This document shows positions 1-5,002 of a stretch of 5,002 nt of DNA, piece after piece. Made by a program: the position numbers and the translations under genes. The DNA lies in assembly GCA_002482415.1 (NCBI GenBank), contig DLFY01000299.1, positions 1,376-6,377 of the forward strand, written 5' to 3'. The DNA is from Phycisphaerales bacterium UBA7708 (GTDB taxonomy: Bacteria; Planctomycetota; Phycisphaerae; Sedimentisphaerales; Anaerohalosphaeraceae). How positions within the stretch are numbered: position 1 is the stretch's first letter; each line of letters begins with the position of its first letter. The notes beneath the pieces were generated by a model. It saw only the letters and a program-made list of their open reading frames with translations, ran no database searches and was not told the DNA's origin.

Positions 1-189
1 GATGCGGGGTCTGTTTTACTGGCTCTGCCCAGCAGCGCCGAGATGCTGATTTACAAGCCCAGCGACAAAGGACTTGAGACCGTCGCCCAGATCAAGGTGT
101 CCGAAACCCCGACGTACACTTATCCCATCCTGACGGCCAACCAGATTTTCATCAAGGACCAGGATACTGTCATTCTTTACACGCTGTAA
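1..189 (+). CDS. C-terminal end of a PQQ-type beta-propeller repeat protein (5' part outside window)
   Basis: The reading frame is open from base 1 and stops with TAA at 187-189, giving 62 residues. The C-terminal segment reads as alternating short beta strands: VAQIKVSE, then TYTYPILTANQIFIKDQDTV, then ILYTL. This is the usual last blade of PQQ-like or BamB-like propeller proteins, where a 'hPvl...ifvrd.dtl..y.l' strand pair closes the propeller. Such proteins are abundant in planctomycetes and are usually periplasmic, with roles ranging from outer-membrane assembly scaffolds to quinoprotein-like enzymes. No cofactor-binding residues can be judged from this tail. It is followed after 25 bp by a strong terminator, so it is the last gene of its transcript. 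The fold call is an inference from a short fragment; another beta-propeller family is possible. Confidence 0.7.
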   Translation, partial: DAGSVLLALPSSAEMLIYKPSDKGLETVAQIKVSETPTYTYPILTANQIFIKDQDTVILYTL

Positions 190-214
190 AAGCGAGATAT
201 TGTACCCGTCTTAC

Positions 215-257
215 ACAGGATGAGACGTCTGGAACGGCGTCTTGTCCTGTTTTTTTT
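215..257 (+). terminator. Rho-independent terminator of the beta-propeller gene
   Basis: Positions 215-227 pair with 238-250 over 13 bp with two G-U wobbles. The inner bases 228-229 and 236-237 add two more pairs (one wobble), leaving a 6-nt loop. A run of eight T follows directly (250-257). It starts 25 bp after the stop codon of the plus-strand gene. On the minus strand the stem is not followed by a T-run, so it should act mainly on plus-strand transcripts. Confidence 0.9.
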
Positions 258-281
258 GCAACAGAGCGGAATGTGAAGAGA

Positions 282-312
282 TTTTCATTTTTCCATTTTC
301 GATTTTCCATTT
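282..312. repeat. Short T-rich direct repeats, TTTTC(C)ATTT, three copies
   Basis: TTTTCCATTT occurs at 289-298 and 303-312, and a one-base-shorter variant TTTTCATTT at 282-290 overlaps the first by two bases. They lie between two convergent genes. A tandem 7-mer GGGGCAT at 322-335 follows, ending just before the stop codon of the minus-strand gene. No function is evident. This could be simple low-complexity spacer or the trace of a dispersed intergenic element. Confidence 0.5.
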
Positions 313-336
313 ATCCCTGCGGGGGCATGGGGCATT

Positions 337-1848
337 TTATTTTCTTTTTCCCCGATCAGTCACATCAATCCATGCAAAATCTGTTTGATAGACAGGTAAG
401 TATTCAAATTTGTTCTTGGGAATAAGGTTGTAGTCGTTTATAAGAGACTGAGCCAGCTCCGCCCTTCTGCGGGCTTCGGCGATTTCGCCGACATGCAATC
501 TTTTCTCGAGAACTTCTTTGGTGTCATTCAGCTTCGATCGGTCCGACCTAAACAGTGATTTTTTGTGGTCCAATAAGATATAAGTCCATTTGAGCAGTTC
601 AATCGGATCGCAGTGGTATGCTTGTGGATCAGATTTCGAAAGTTCCTCTTTTTGCTGATCTTCAGAATCAAGCCCCTTATCTAACTCTTGGAATCCATGA
701 TAATATTTGTAAAAAACATGCAACTGAGCCTCGACATCACCATACAACACGGCATCTCGATATACATTTTGTTTTTTGTATTCCTCCCAGGTTATGACCG
801 GATTCAATGAGATGGTCAATTCGGGATTGCTGCTTTGCAATACCTGGAGGTTTGGACTGGTGACCTGTGTCTGGCCCAGTGTTACATATCGCAGATTGGG
901 CAATTGCTCGATCCGTTTCAGGGCGGAATCTGTGACTTTTGTTTTGGTTAAAGCCAGATTCTGCAAGCCTTTGAGCTGTTCGATTCCCTCAAGATGCTTG
1001 TCGGTAACCTCGGCCCCGGTCAGCAGGAGCGTTTTTAGGTTTTTAGCGTTTTTGAGCTTTGAAATCGCATTCTCGGCCAGCCGTGTATAGCGCAGGTCGA
1101 GAATTTCCAGATTGGGTAGTTTGGCTAATTCTTCAAAATTAGCACCGGTTATCAGGGTACCACAGGCATTAATAAATTGCAGACGGTCCAAAGACAATAA
1201 TAGGTCAACTGTAGCGTCATTACTGTCAATCGGCAGACCGATGTATTCCAGGGATTTCAGTGCGGGTAAATTCTGATGAATATTGAATTGTTTTATACTG
1301 CAATCAAATAATTCAAGATTTCTTAACTTTTTAAAACGATTCAATAGTGCCAACCCTTTATACTCTTTACCACCACAGCTAGAAGGCCCGTTCGCATAAT
1401 AATACATATACCACAAGAATGGATAATGATATGCGCTAATATCTTCCTGGACAAGAATGCATAGAGATTCGATATGATAGAAACCTTGTTCGTCTTTGGT
1501 TTTGGACATTTGAAACATGATCGGAGACATGGCGCCAAAGCTCAATCGTCCTTCTATGTCATCATTCAGCTCAAGCAAGACATCCCATTCTTCTGAAGCC
1601 AGCGAAGAAAAACAGGGGTCTTTCTTGGATGTTTCAGCGGAGTATGCATGTAGAATAAAATACACCCCTGTTTCAGGCTTCACAATTTCACGGTAATGCG
1701 TCAGGAAGTTAGGCTCAGATTCAAAACGGATACCTCCATATCTATAGATAACCTCTGCCTCCCAAAAGGGCATGGAATCCTGTGAAAAACACACCCGGCT
1801 GCTCCAGAGAACCAACAGCGTCAGAAGATAACATCTATTTTTCATCAT
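337..1848 (-). CDS. Secreted leucine-rich-repeat protein with degenerate Sel1-like C-terminal segment
   Basis: 503 aa. Residues 1-22 form a Sec signal peptide: a KNR n-region, a hydrophobic LLTLLVLW core, and a likely cut after CFS before Q23. There is no lipobox cysteine, so it should be periplasmic or secreted. Residues 23-165 are an unrecognised region rich in aromatic residues. From about 176 leucine-rich repeats begin. They become exactly 24 residues long at 223, 247, 271, 295 and 319, with the L..L.L..T.VTD..L pattern common in planctomycetes. Residues 363-467 resemble a worn Sel1 repeat: YGDVEAQ, then a Y..G, then DPIELLKWTYILLD, then EKRLHVGEIAEARRRAELA, the helix that often ends Sel1 proteins ('..M....IAEA.R.A'). 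Both repeat types usually bind proteins, so a scaffold or interaction role is inferred; no catalytic motif is seen. ATG-ATG starts are present; the first has GAGG 10 bases upstream (1859-1862). The gene is convergent to the beta-propeller gene, and parts of it are AT-richer than the right-hand cluster. Confidence 0.85.
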   Translation of the reverse strand: MMKNRCYLLTLLVLWSSRVCFSQDSMPFWEAEVIYRYGGIRFESEPNFLTHYREIVKPETGVYFILHAYSAETSKKDPCFSSLASEEWDVLLELNDDIEGRLSFGAMSPIMFQMSKTKDEQGFYHIESLCILVQEDISAYHYPFLWYMYYYANGPSSCGGKEYKGLALLNRFKKLRNLELFDCSIKQFNIHQNLPALKSLEYIGLPIDSNDATVDLLLSLDRLQFINACGTLITGANFEELAKLPNLEILDLRYTRLAENAISKLKNAKNLKTLLLTGAEVTDKHLEGIEQLKGLQNLALTKTKVTDSALKRIEQLPNLRYVTLGQTQVTSPNLQVLQSSNPELTISLNPVITWEEYKKQNVYRDAVLYGDVEAQLHVFYKYYHGFQELDKGLDSEDQQKEELSKSDPQAYHCDPIELLKWTYILLDHKKSLFRSDRSKLNDTKEVLEKRLHVGEIAEARRRAELAQSLINDYNLIPKNKFEYLPVYQTDFAWIDVTDRGKRK

Positions 1849-1909
1849 CTTTATCCGCCCTCATATAAACATTATTTGCGTAACCCTGTCCAAATCATAA
1901 ACCTGCGGT

Positions 1910-1915
1910 ATTATA
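1910..1915 (-). promoter_or_regulatory. Possible -10 box (TATAAT) upstream of the leucine-rich-repeat gene
   Basis: On the minus strand a perfect TATAAT lies about 62 bases upstream of the ATG at 1848, inside the small palindrome GGTATTATACC (1907-1917). With a 17-bp spacer the -35 hexamer would be TTTCCC, a poor match. This is only a consensus match in an AT-containing spacer, in an organism whose promoters may not follow the E. coli pattern. Confidence 0.2.
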
Positions 1916-1956
1916 CCCCGTCGGCGGTGAGAGGGAAAGGGAGAATTTATGGTTTT

Positions 1957-1971
1957 ATACCCAACGGGTAT
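1957..1971. repeat. Inverted repeat ATACCC-AAC-GGGTAT
   Basis: A 6-bp perfect stem with a 3-nt loop, extendable by a T-G pair at 1956/1972. A related string, TTATACCCCGTCGG, sits about 44 bases to the left (1911-1924), which suggests two diverged copies of a short element. The function is unknown. Confidence 0.4.
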
Positions 1972-2060
1972 GATTATTCCGCGAGCAAAAGAAGCACGTG
2001 GTTGAAGCTGCTGTACTTAGCCGCGACGAACCGGGATATTTTAGCAGGATCAGATGGAAC

Positions 2061-2073
2061 GTCCCTTCGGGAC
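2061..2073. repeat. Inverted repeat GTCCC-TTC-GGGAC
   Basis: A 5-bp GC-rich perfect stem with a TTC loop, preceded by GATGGAAC. It is similar in style to short palindromes scattered in spacers of many bacterial genomes. Only AAAAA follows on the plus strand, so it is not a terminator in either direction. Confidence 0.35.
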
Positions 2074-2089
2074 TGAAAAATGAATAAAT

Positions 2090-2108
2090 ATGAAGCAGGA
2101 TGCTTCAT
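2090..2108. repeat. Inverted repeat ATGAAGCA-GGA-TGCTTCAT
   Basis: An 8-bp perfect stem around a 3-nt loop, 16 bases after the previous palindrome. No T-run follows on either strand. It may be part of a composite dispersed element together with the stems at 2061-2073 and 2183-2204, or a protein-binding dyad. Its role is unknown. Confidence 0.45.
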
Positions 2109-2182
2109 CTACGCTGAGGGAAATCACGTCGCTTGCGCTCCGTGCTGCTGTTGTTAATTTTGGGCGAGCACGGGGTTGTGGC

Positions 2183-2204
2183 GGGCAACCACGGGGGGTT
2201 GCCC
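2183..2204. repeat. GC-rich palindrome of the GGGCAACC...GGTTGCCCCTAC type (REP-like)
   Basis: GGGCAACC at 2183-2190 pairs perfectly with GGTTGCCC at 2197-2204 around a 6-nt loop, ACGGGG. The string ending GGTTGCCCCTACGAG resembles, from memory, a class of short palindromes ('GTAGGGGC.ACC...GGT.GCCC') that recur in spacers of many bacterial genomes. It lies 67 bases downstream of the Gfo/Idh stop. Without a T-run it is a poor terminator but could stabilise the 3' end of the transcript. Confidence 0.55.
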
Positions 2205-2270
2205 CTACGAGCGGAAATCAGCCGCAACAAAACGGGCGATTTCATCCAGGATGAGAATAACGACTCGTCT

Positions 2271-3476
2271 TTACTGCTTTAATCCCTGGGCATCAAAGAC
2301 CAGTTTCTCTTTGCCGTCCAGCAATTCCTGCCAGCCGATGCGGGCATTCCGATAGGCCGCCGTCCGGCCCAGAATCGTCACCAGATTGCTCCGGACACTC
2401 GGGACCACGGTTGCGTTTTCAAACTGGTTTTCGGTGATCTGCTTATAAAAGGCGGCGATGTTGTTTTCGGCGCCTTCCTGATAAATCTGGTCGGTCTGTC
2501 CTTTGTAGAAGTTCTTGCTGCGGAGCAGCACCTGGCCGCCATAGGTCGTCTCAAGCACCCCCTGAGTGCCGTGAATGCGGAACCAGTAGCCGTCCGGCCG
2601 GGTCTCCTGGGCATTGAACTGCCGTCCGCTGTAGGGTACACCCACCTGGTTGGGGTACTCAAACAACACGGTAAAGTAATCCCAGCAGTCCCCAACGAGG
2701 GTCCGCACCTTGCGTCCGCCGGTGCCGGTAGCACACAGCGGTGTTGTATTCATCACCCAGCTCATCACATCGAGCGTATGAACCTGCTGCTCGGTGATGA
2801 TATCGCCGGATAAACATTTATCAAAAACCCAGTTGCGAAGTCGTGCTTCCGGCGTTCCCGGTTCGGCCTGTGTTCCTAATTGCGGGGTATGGGTAATCGC
2901 TTCGCCAAAGACATAATCCCCAATCGCCCCCTCGTGCACACGGCGGATGGCCTCGACATAATGGGCGTTGGCCCGCGTCTGAAAATCGACCAGAAAGCAG
3001 CGTTTTTTGGCGGTTGCCGCCTTGCCGCTGGCCTCAATCGTCTGACATCCCGGCACATCGACCGCAATCGGCTTGGCCAGATAGACATGCTTGCCCGCAT
3101 CGACGGCCGCCTGAGCCTGCTCGGGATGAAAATACGGCGGCGACTGAATCACGACGGCATCCACTTCGGCACATTCCAGCAGCTTCTTATAGCCGGATAA
3201 TGTGGTAAATCGCCGATTGGCCGGCACATTCAATTTGTCGCCAATGGCATCGACTTTGTCCTGAAAATAATCCGCCACGGCGGCAAGCTCATAGCCGCCA
3301 TGCCTGAGGAATAAATGCGTAATCCAGGTGCCGCGTCCTCCGCAGCCAATCAGCCCCAGTTTGATCTTGGGGCCGGCCTGCGATTGGGCGGCACTCAACC
3401 CCGCCACCCCCGAAGCCAGAATCCCCGCACCGACCAGAAAATCACGACGATTGATATTTGCTGTTCTGTTATCCAT
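2271..3476 (-). CDS. Tat-exported Gfo/Idh/MocA family oxidoreductase
   Basis: 401 aa. It opens with a twin-arginine signal: NRRDFLV at residues 9-15, a hydrophobic stretch to about 29, and a likely cut at SQA|G after 34. The Rossmann NAD(P)-binding loop is GLIGCGGRG (41-49), with the strand ELAAVAD near 63-69. The family's EKP motif appears as AKP (134-136), so the catalytic-type Lys135 is kept but the Glu is not. The C-terminal alpha/beta domain carries SGDIITEQQVHTLDV (223-237), the usual substrate-site 'H..D' pair His233 and Asp236. Length and layout are normal for the family, which oxidises or reduces sugars and cyclitols with NAD(P). Tat export implies folding with cofactor before transport. 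The ATG at 3476 is supported by AGGAG eight bases upstream. It is the last gene of the minus-strand cluster. The exact substrate is unknown; planctomycetes carry many such paralogues. Confidence 0.93.
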   Translation of the reverse strand: MDNRTANINRRDFLVGAGILASGVAGLSAAQSQAGPKIKLGLIGCGGRGTWITHLFLRHGGYELAAVADYFQDKVDAIGDKLNVPANRRFTTLSGYKKLLECAEVDAVVIQSPPYFHPEQAQAAVDAGKHVYLAKPIAVDVPGCQTIEASGKAATAKKRCFLVDFQTRANAHYVEAIRRVHEGAIGDYVFGEAITHTPQLGTQAEPGTPEARLRNWVFDKCLSGDIITEQQVHTLDVMSWVMNTTPLCATGTGGRKVRTLVGDCWDYFTVLFEYPNQVGVPYSGRQFNAQETRPDGYWFRIHGTQGVLETTYGGQVLLRSKNFYKGQTDQIYQEGAENNIAAFYKQITENQFENATVVPSVRSNLVTILGRTAAYRNARIGWQELLDGKEKLVFDAQGLKQ

Positions 3477-3484
3477 CGTTCAGT

Positions 3485-3489
3485 CTCCT
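3485..3489 (-). promoter_or_regulatory. Shine-Dalgarno AGGAG of the Gfo/Idh gene
   Basis: AGGAG on the minus strand with an 8-nt spacer to the ATG at 3476. It fixes the start that includes the whole Tat signal peptide. Confidence 0.85.
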
Positions 3490-3545
3490 GAAAAAAGGGG
3501 TTATGCTGATCTTACTTGAAATTTCCCGCTTCGTTGCGGCTAAAG

Positions 3546-3569
3546 AGCTTCCAGCCGCCAGCTTCCAGC
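3546..3569. repeat. Perfect 10-nt direct repeat AGCTTCCAGC, 4-nt spacer
   Basis: AGCTTCCAGC occurs at 3546-3555 and again at 3560-3569, separated by CGCC. It lies in the roughly 100-bp spacer between the small ORF and the Gfo/Idh gene. The first copy overlaps an alternative stem (3536-3541 with 3553-3558, GCGGCT/AGCCGC). It could be a tandem binding site, RNA structure or non-functional duplication. Confidence 0.6.
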
Positions 3570-3571
3570 AC

Positions 3572-3587
3572 TATCTTTAGAAAGATA
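3572..3587 (-). repeat. Small AT-rich hairpin over the stop codon of the small ORF
   Basis: TATCTT at 3572-3577 pairs with AAGATA at 3582-3587 around a 4-nt loop, and the TAA stop of the small ORF (3577-3579) lies within it. It is weak and has no T-run, so termination is unlikely. Confidence 0.35.
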
Positions 3588-3747
3588 CCAGCAGGTGCCA
3601 GATATAGGTATAAGCCATGCCGTCCACCTCTTGCCAGACCTGCCGGAACTGAGCCTCATTGCCCTGAATCGGCGGCAGTTCTTTTTTCTTTTCTTCCCAC
3701 GGAATACACACGCCCGGCTTCGGGGTCGGCTGCTTTAACTCATCCAT
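3577..3747 (-). CDS. Small hypothetical protein, 56 aa, between the UroD-like and Gfo/Idh genes
   Basis: I do not recognise this protein. It starts MDELKQPTPKPG, has a lysine/glutamate-rich middle (WEEKKKELPP, about residues 17-26), and ends in an aromatic, hydrophobic stretch rich in Trp and Tyr (residues 38-56). There is no signal peptide, no clear membrane helix and one cysteine (14). The ATG at 3747 is chosen because AGGA sits eight bases upstream (3756-3759) and 19 bp separate it from the UroD-like stop. An upstream in-frame ATG at 3792 would overlap that gene and lacks comparable support. Position and Shine-Dalgarno argue for translation in the same transcript, perhaps coupled to the upstream gene. 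It could be an accessory peptide of either enzyme, a remnant of a longer gene, or a chance frame. Confidence 0.5.
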   Translation of the reverse strand: MDELKQPTPKPGVCIPWEEKKKELPPIQGNEAQFRQVWQEVDGMAYTYIWHLLVSF

Positions 3748-3755
3748 CGTGTTTA

Positions 3756-3759
3756 TCCT
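3756..3759 (-). promoter_or_regulatory. Shine-Dalgarno AGGA of the small ORF
   Basis: AAAGGAT on the minus strand, within the 19-bp gap after the UroD-like stop codon, 8 nt before the ATG at 3747. It is the main evidence that the 56-aa frame is translated and that its start is not the upstream ATG at 3792. Confidence 0.55.
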
Positions 3760-3766
3760 TTCCACG

Positions 3767-4960
3767 CTAATACTGCCCATAGTCGCGTACAAAATCCGTC
3801 ATGGTCCGAATATTTTCTATCGAGACTTCGTTCTGCATGATGGCGCTGGCATCGCAGATATATCCGCCATCGACAGCCACTTCGTCAATCACCCGCTTGC
3901 AGAAATCCCGCACGGCCTGCGGGCTTTCGTAGGCTAACAGGTAATTGGGAATCCCGCCGGAGATGCAGAACTTGTGCCCGATTTTCTTATGCACCGCAAA
4001 CACATCGTCCTGGTCGGCATGAAAGATAATGCTCTGTTCGGGCAGTTCCAGAAAGGCGTCCAGGTGAGTCAGCCACCGGCCCTCGGCATAGAACATCGTC
4101 TGATGTCCATGCCGCCAGAGTTCCTCGATAATCGGCTTGAGCGTCGGCCAGTAAAGGGTGTTGAACTGGTCATGACTGATAAACGGCACACACCCGCGGT
4201 GCATCCAGAAGCCGATCGGCACCTGTCGGGCCGGGTCCGCACTGGACAGCGCCACATGCAGTAAATGGGGCATCAGGGCTTCGCAGGCACGTTTGACCTC
4301 TCCGGGACGCTCGTGTAAATCCATCGCCAGTCCCAGATACCCCCGCAGTTTATCGGCCAGGATGTCAAACGGGGCCTTGAGAATCCCGGCAATCGCCGAC
4401 ACGGTCCCGCATTCCCGGCGCAGCCGTTCGATCTGCGGCCCAAAGGCATGAAAATAACTCATCATCGCCATGCCGCCCTTGAGGAATGACAGATTGCTGC
4501 GAAAGGTCACCGGCTGCCCCGCGGCACACACATCCCCCGATACCCGCGGCAGCCAGACATTGAACAGAAAGCCCGTCGGGTCGGCGATAAGCTGTTCGTA
4601 CTCATCGGCCCGCATGAAGGCGTTATCCTCCGGCGGCTCGCGATACTGAAATCCCGTATCGGCAGGGACATCAATCCCCGGCACGCCGTAATACTTCAGC
4701 CCCACCGCATGGGTCAGGCCCGTCCAGACATACACCATGCTGGCCGCCACCGCATCCCAGTCGAAGTCCGCCGCACACTTGAGCGCCGCTTCAAAGGCCC
4801 TGCGATAATCATAGCTGACTTCCTGGCAGGTCATGCCGGCATACTTGGCGGTAAACTCGGCCACGAACGGGCGAATCGGCACACAGTCCGGCTTGCCTTT
4901 GCGCAGCGCCGTCGTATAGCGTTTCAATCGCTGCTGATACAGCGTCTCTTTATCCGGCAT
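3767..4960 (-). CDS. Uroporphyrinogen decarboxylase-like (UroD-superfamily) protein, not HemE
   Basis: 397 aa from the ATG at 4960. The frame is open to the window edge, with a TTG at 4993 and an ATG at 4966 as other starts. I prefer 4960 because GGGG lies seven bases before it and homologues begin close to an 'ER...ALR...PD.VPI' segment, here RLKRYTTALRKGKPDCVPI. The fold is the UroD TIM barrel shared by HemE and the MtaA/MtbA/CmuA corrinoid methyltransferases. The C-terminal part carries FYAEGRW, FHADQDDVF, CISGGIPNYLL and GGYICDAS...ENIRTM, matching the family's 'GN.P..LL' and 'GG(F/Y)I....EN' blocks. The HxC zinc signature of methyltransferases is YAE here, and the later 'GC' cysteine is Ala, so ordinary thiol methylation is doubtful. 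HemE's N-terminal arginine motif is also absent. It is the first visible gene of a minus-strand cluster with the small ORF and Gfo/Idh. The substrate is unknown; a role in one-carbon or sugar catabolism is inference. Confidence 0.88.
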   Translation of the reverse strand: MPDKETLYQQRLKRYTTALRKGKPDCVPIRPFVAEFTAKYAGMTCQEVSYDYRRAFEAALKCAADFDWDAVAASMVYVWTGLTHAVGLKYYGVPGIDVPADTGFQYREPPEDNAFMRADEYEQLIADPTGFLFNVWLPRVSGDVCAAGQPVTFRSNLSFLKGGMAMMSYFHAFGPQIERLRRECGTVSAIAGILKAPFDILADKLRGYLGLAMDLHERPGEVKRACEALMPHLLHVALSSADPARQVPIGFWMHRGCVPFISHDQFNTLYWPTLKPIIEELWRHGHQTMFYAEGRWLTHLDAFLELPEQSIIFHADQDDVFAVHKKIGHKFCISGGIPNYLLAYESPQAVRDFCKRVIDEVAVDGGYICDASAIMQNEVSIENIRTMTDFVRDYGQY

Positions 4961-4967
4961 CCTCATG

Positions 4968-4971
4968 CCCC
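4968..4971 (-). promoter_or_regulatory. Probable Shine-Dalgarno (GGGG) favouring the 4960 start
   Basis: GCGGGGC on the minus strand places GGGG seven bases before the ATG at 4960 but directly against the ATG at 4966. The TTG at 4993 is preceded by AATTTTCCA with no purine-rich site. The match is modest, so the start stays uncertain by up to 11 codons. Confidence 0.4.
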
Positions 4972-5002
4972 GCTTTCTAAACTGTTGTCTCAATGGAAAA
5001 TT

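Larger units (their letters stand above)
1849..2270. other. 422-bp gene-free stretch carrying several short inverted repeats
   Basis: This lies upstream of the minus-strand leucine-rich-repeat gene and downstream of the minus-strand Gfo/Idh gene. A 66-codon plus-strand frame exists at 1876-2076, but it has no Shine-Dalgarno, no recognisable domain and is built across palindromes, so I do not call it. Perfect stems are at 1957-1971, 2061-2073, 2090-2108 and 2183-2204, listed separately where informative. None is followed by a T-run on the minus strand, so no clear terminator for the Gfo/Idh gene was found. The stretch looks like an accumulation of dispersed palindromic elements with a promoter region for the leucine-rich-repeat gene at its left end. 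Confidence 0.6.

Noticed and set aside
337..1848. Lipoprotein assignment for the leucine-rich-repeat protein
   Set aside because: Cys20 lies near the end of the signal peptide, but the preceding residues SRV do not form a lipobox; ordinary signal peptidase I cleavage fits better.
1876..2076. 66-codon open frame on the plus strand
   Set aside because: It has no Shine-Dalgarno and no recognisable domain, and its sequence spans two palindromes in a repeat-rich spacer. It is more likely a chance frame.
2183..2204. Terminator for the minus-strand Gfo/Idh gene
   Set aside because: The stem is good but no T-run follows on the minus strand. The weaker inverted repeat TCATCCAGGATGA (2242-2254) also lacks one.
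1911..2204. CRISPR array
   Set aside because: The short repeats differ from each other and are palindromic elements; there is no constant repeat with regular spacers.
2880..3200. 106-codon plus-strand frame inside the Gfo/Idh gene
   Set aside because: It is antisense to a clearly recognised enzyme with intact motifs; a shadow of its codon bias.
3516..3770. 84-codon plus-strand frame over the spacer and small ORF
   Set aside because: It is antisense to the better supported minus-strand small ORF, has low-complexity Pro/Ser/Arg content and no ribosome binding site.
3767..4993. HemE (uroporphyrinogen decarboxylase of haem synthesis)
   Set aside because: The typical HemE N-terminal arginine motif is absent, the C-terminal blocks fit the broader UroD-like family, and the neighbours are not haem genes.

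Overview
The window most resembles a chromosomal segment of a planctomycete-type bacterium (Planctomycetota, perhaps a Phycisphaerae-like lineage). This is inferred from gene content, not from any marker gene. It combines the tail of a PQQ-type beta-propeller protein, a secreted leucine-rich-repeat protein with the 'T.VTD..L' repeat style, a Tat-exported Gfo/Idh/MocA oxidoreductase, and a uroporphyrinogen-decarboxylase-like (UroD-like) protein that is not HemE. No rRNA, tRNA, transposase or CRISPR array was seen.

Layout. Positions 1-189 (+) hold the last 62 codons of a beta-propeller protein, followed by a strong rho-independent terminator (215-257). Converging on it is a 503-aa secreted protein on the minus strand (337-1848). 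It has a signal peptide, an unrecognised N-terminal region, about five regular 24-residue leucine-rich repeats, and a degenerate Sel1-like C-terminal segment. A 422-bp gene-free stretch (1849-2270) follows. It holds no convincing gene but several short perfect inverted repeats that look like dispersed palindromic elements.

The right half (2271-5002) is a minus-strand cluster. In transcription order it encodes a UroD-like protein (about 3767-4960, start uncertain), a 56-aa unrecognised small ORF 19 bp downstream with a good Shine-Dalgarno, and after about 100 bp a Tat-signal Gfo/Idh/MocA oxidoreductase (2271-3476). Spacing and orientation suggest one transcription unit whose promoter lies beyond the right edge. 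A UroD-like protein beside an NAD(P)-type sugar oxidoreductase would fit carbohydrate or one-carbon (methyl-transfer) catabolism, but the sequence does not fix a substrate.

The points most worth following are: the UroD-like protein lacks the His-x-Cys...Cys zinc signature of the methylcobamide methyltransferases; the Gfo/Idh enzyme has AKP where the family usually has EKP; the secreted protein joins leucine-rich repeats to a Sel1-like end; and the small ORF between the two enzymes is uncharacterised. I see no clearly novel multi-gene system. The enzyme pair plus small ORF is the best candidate for an undescribed functional unit.
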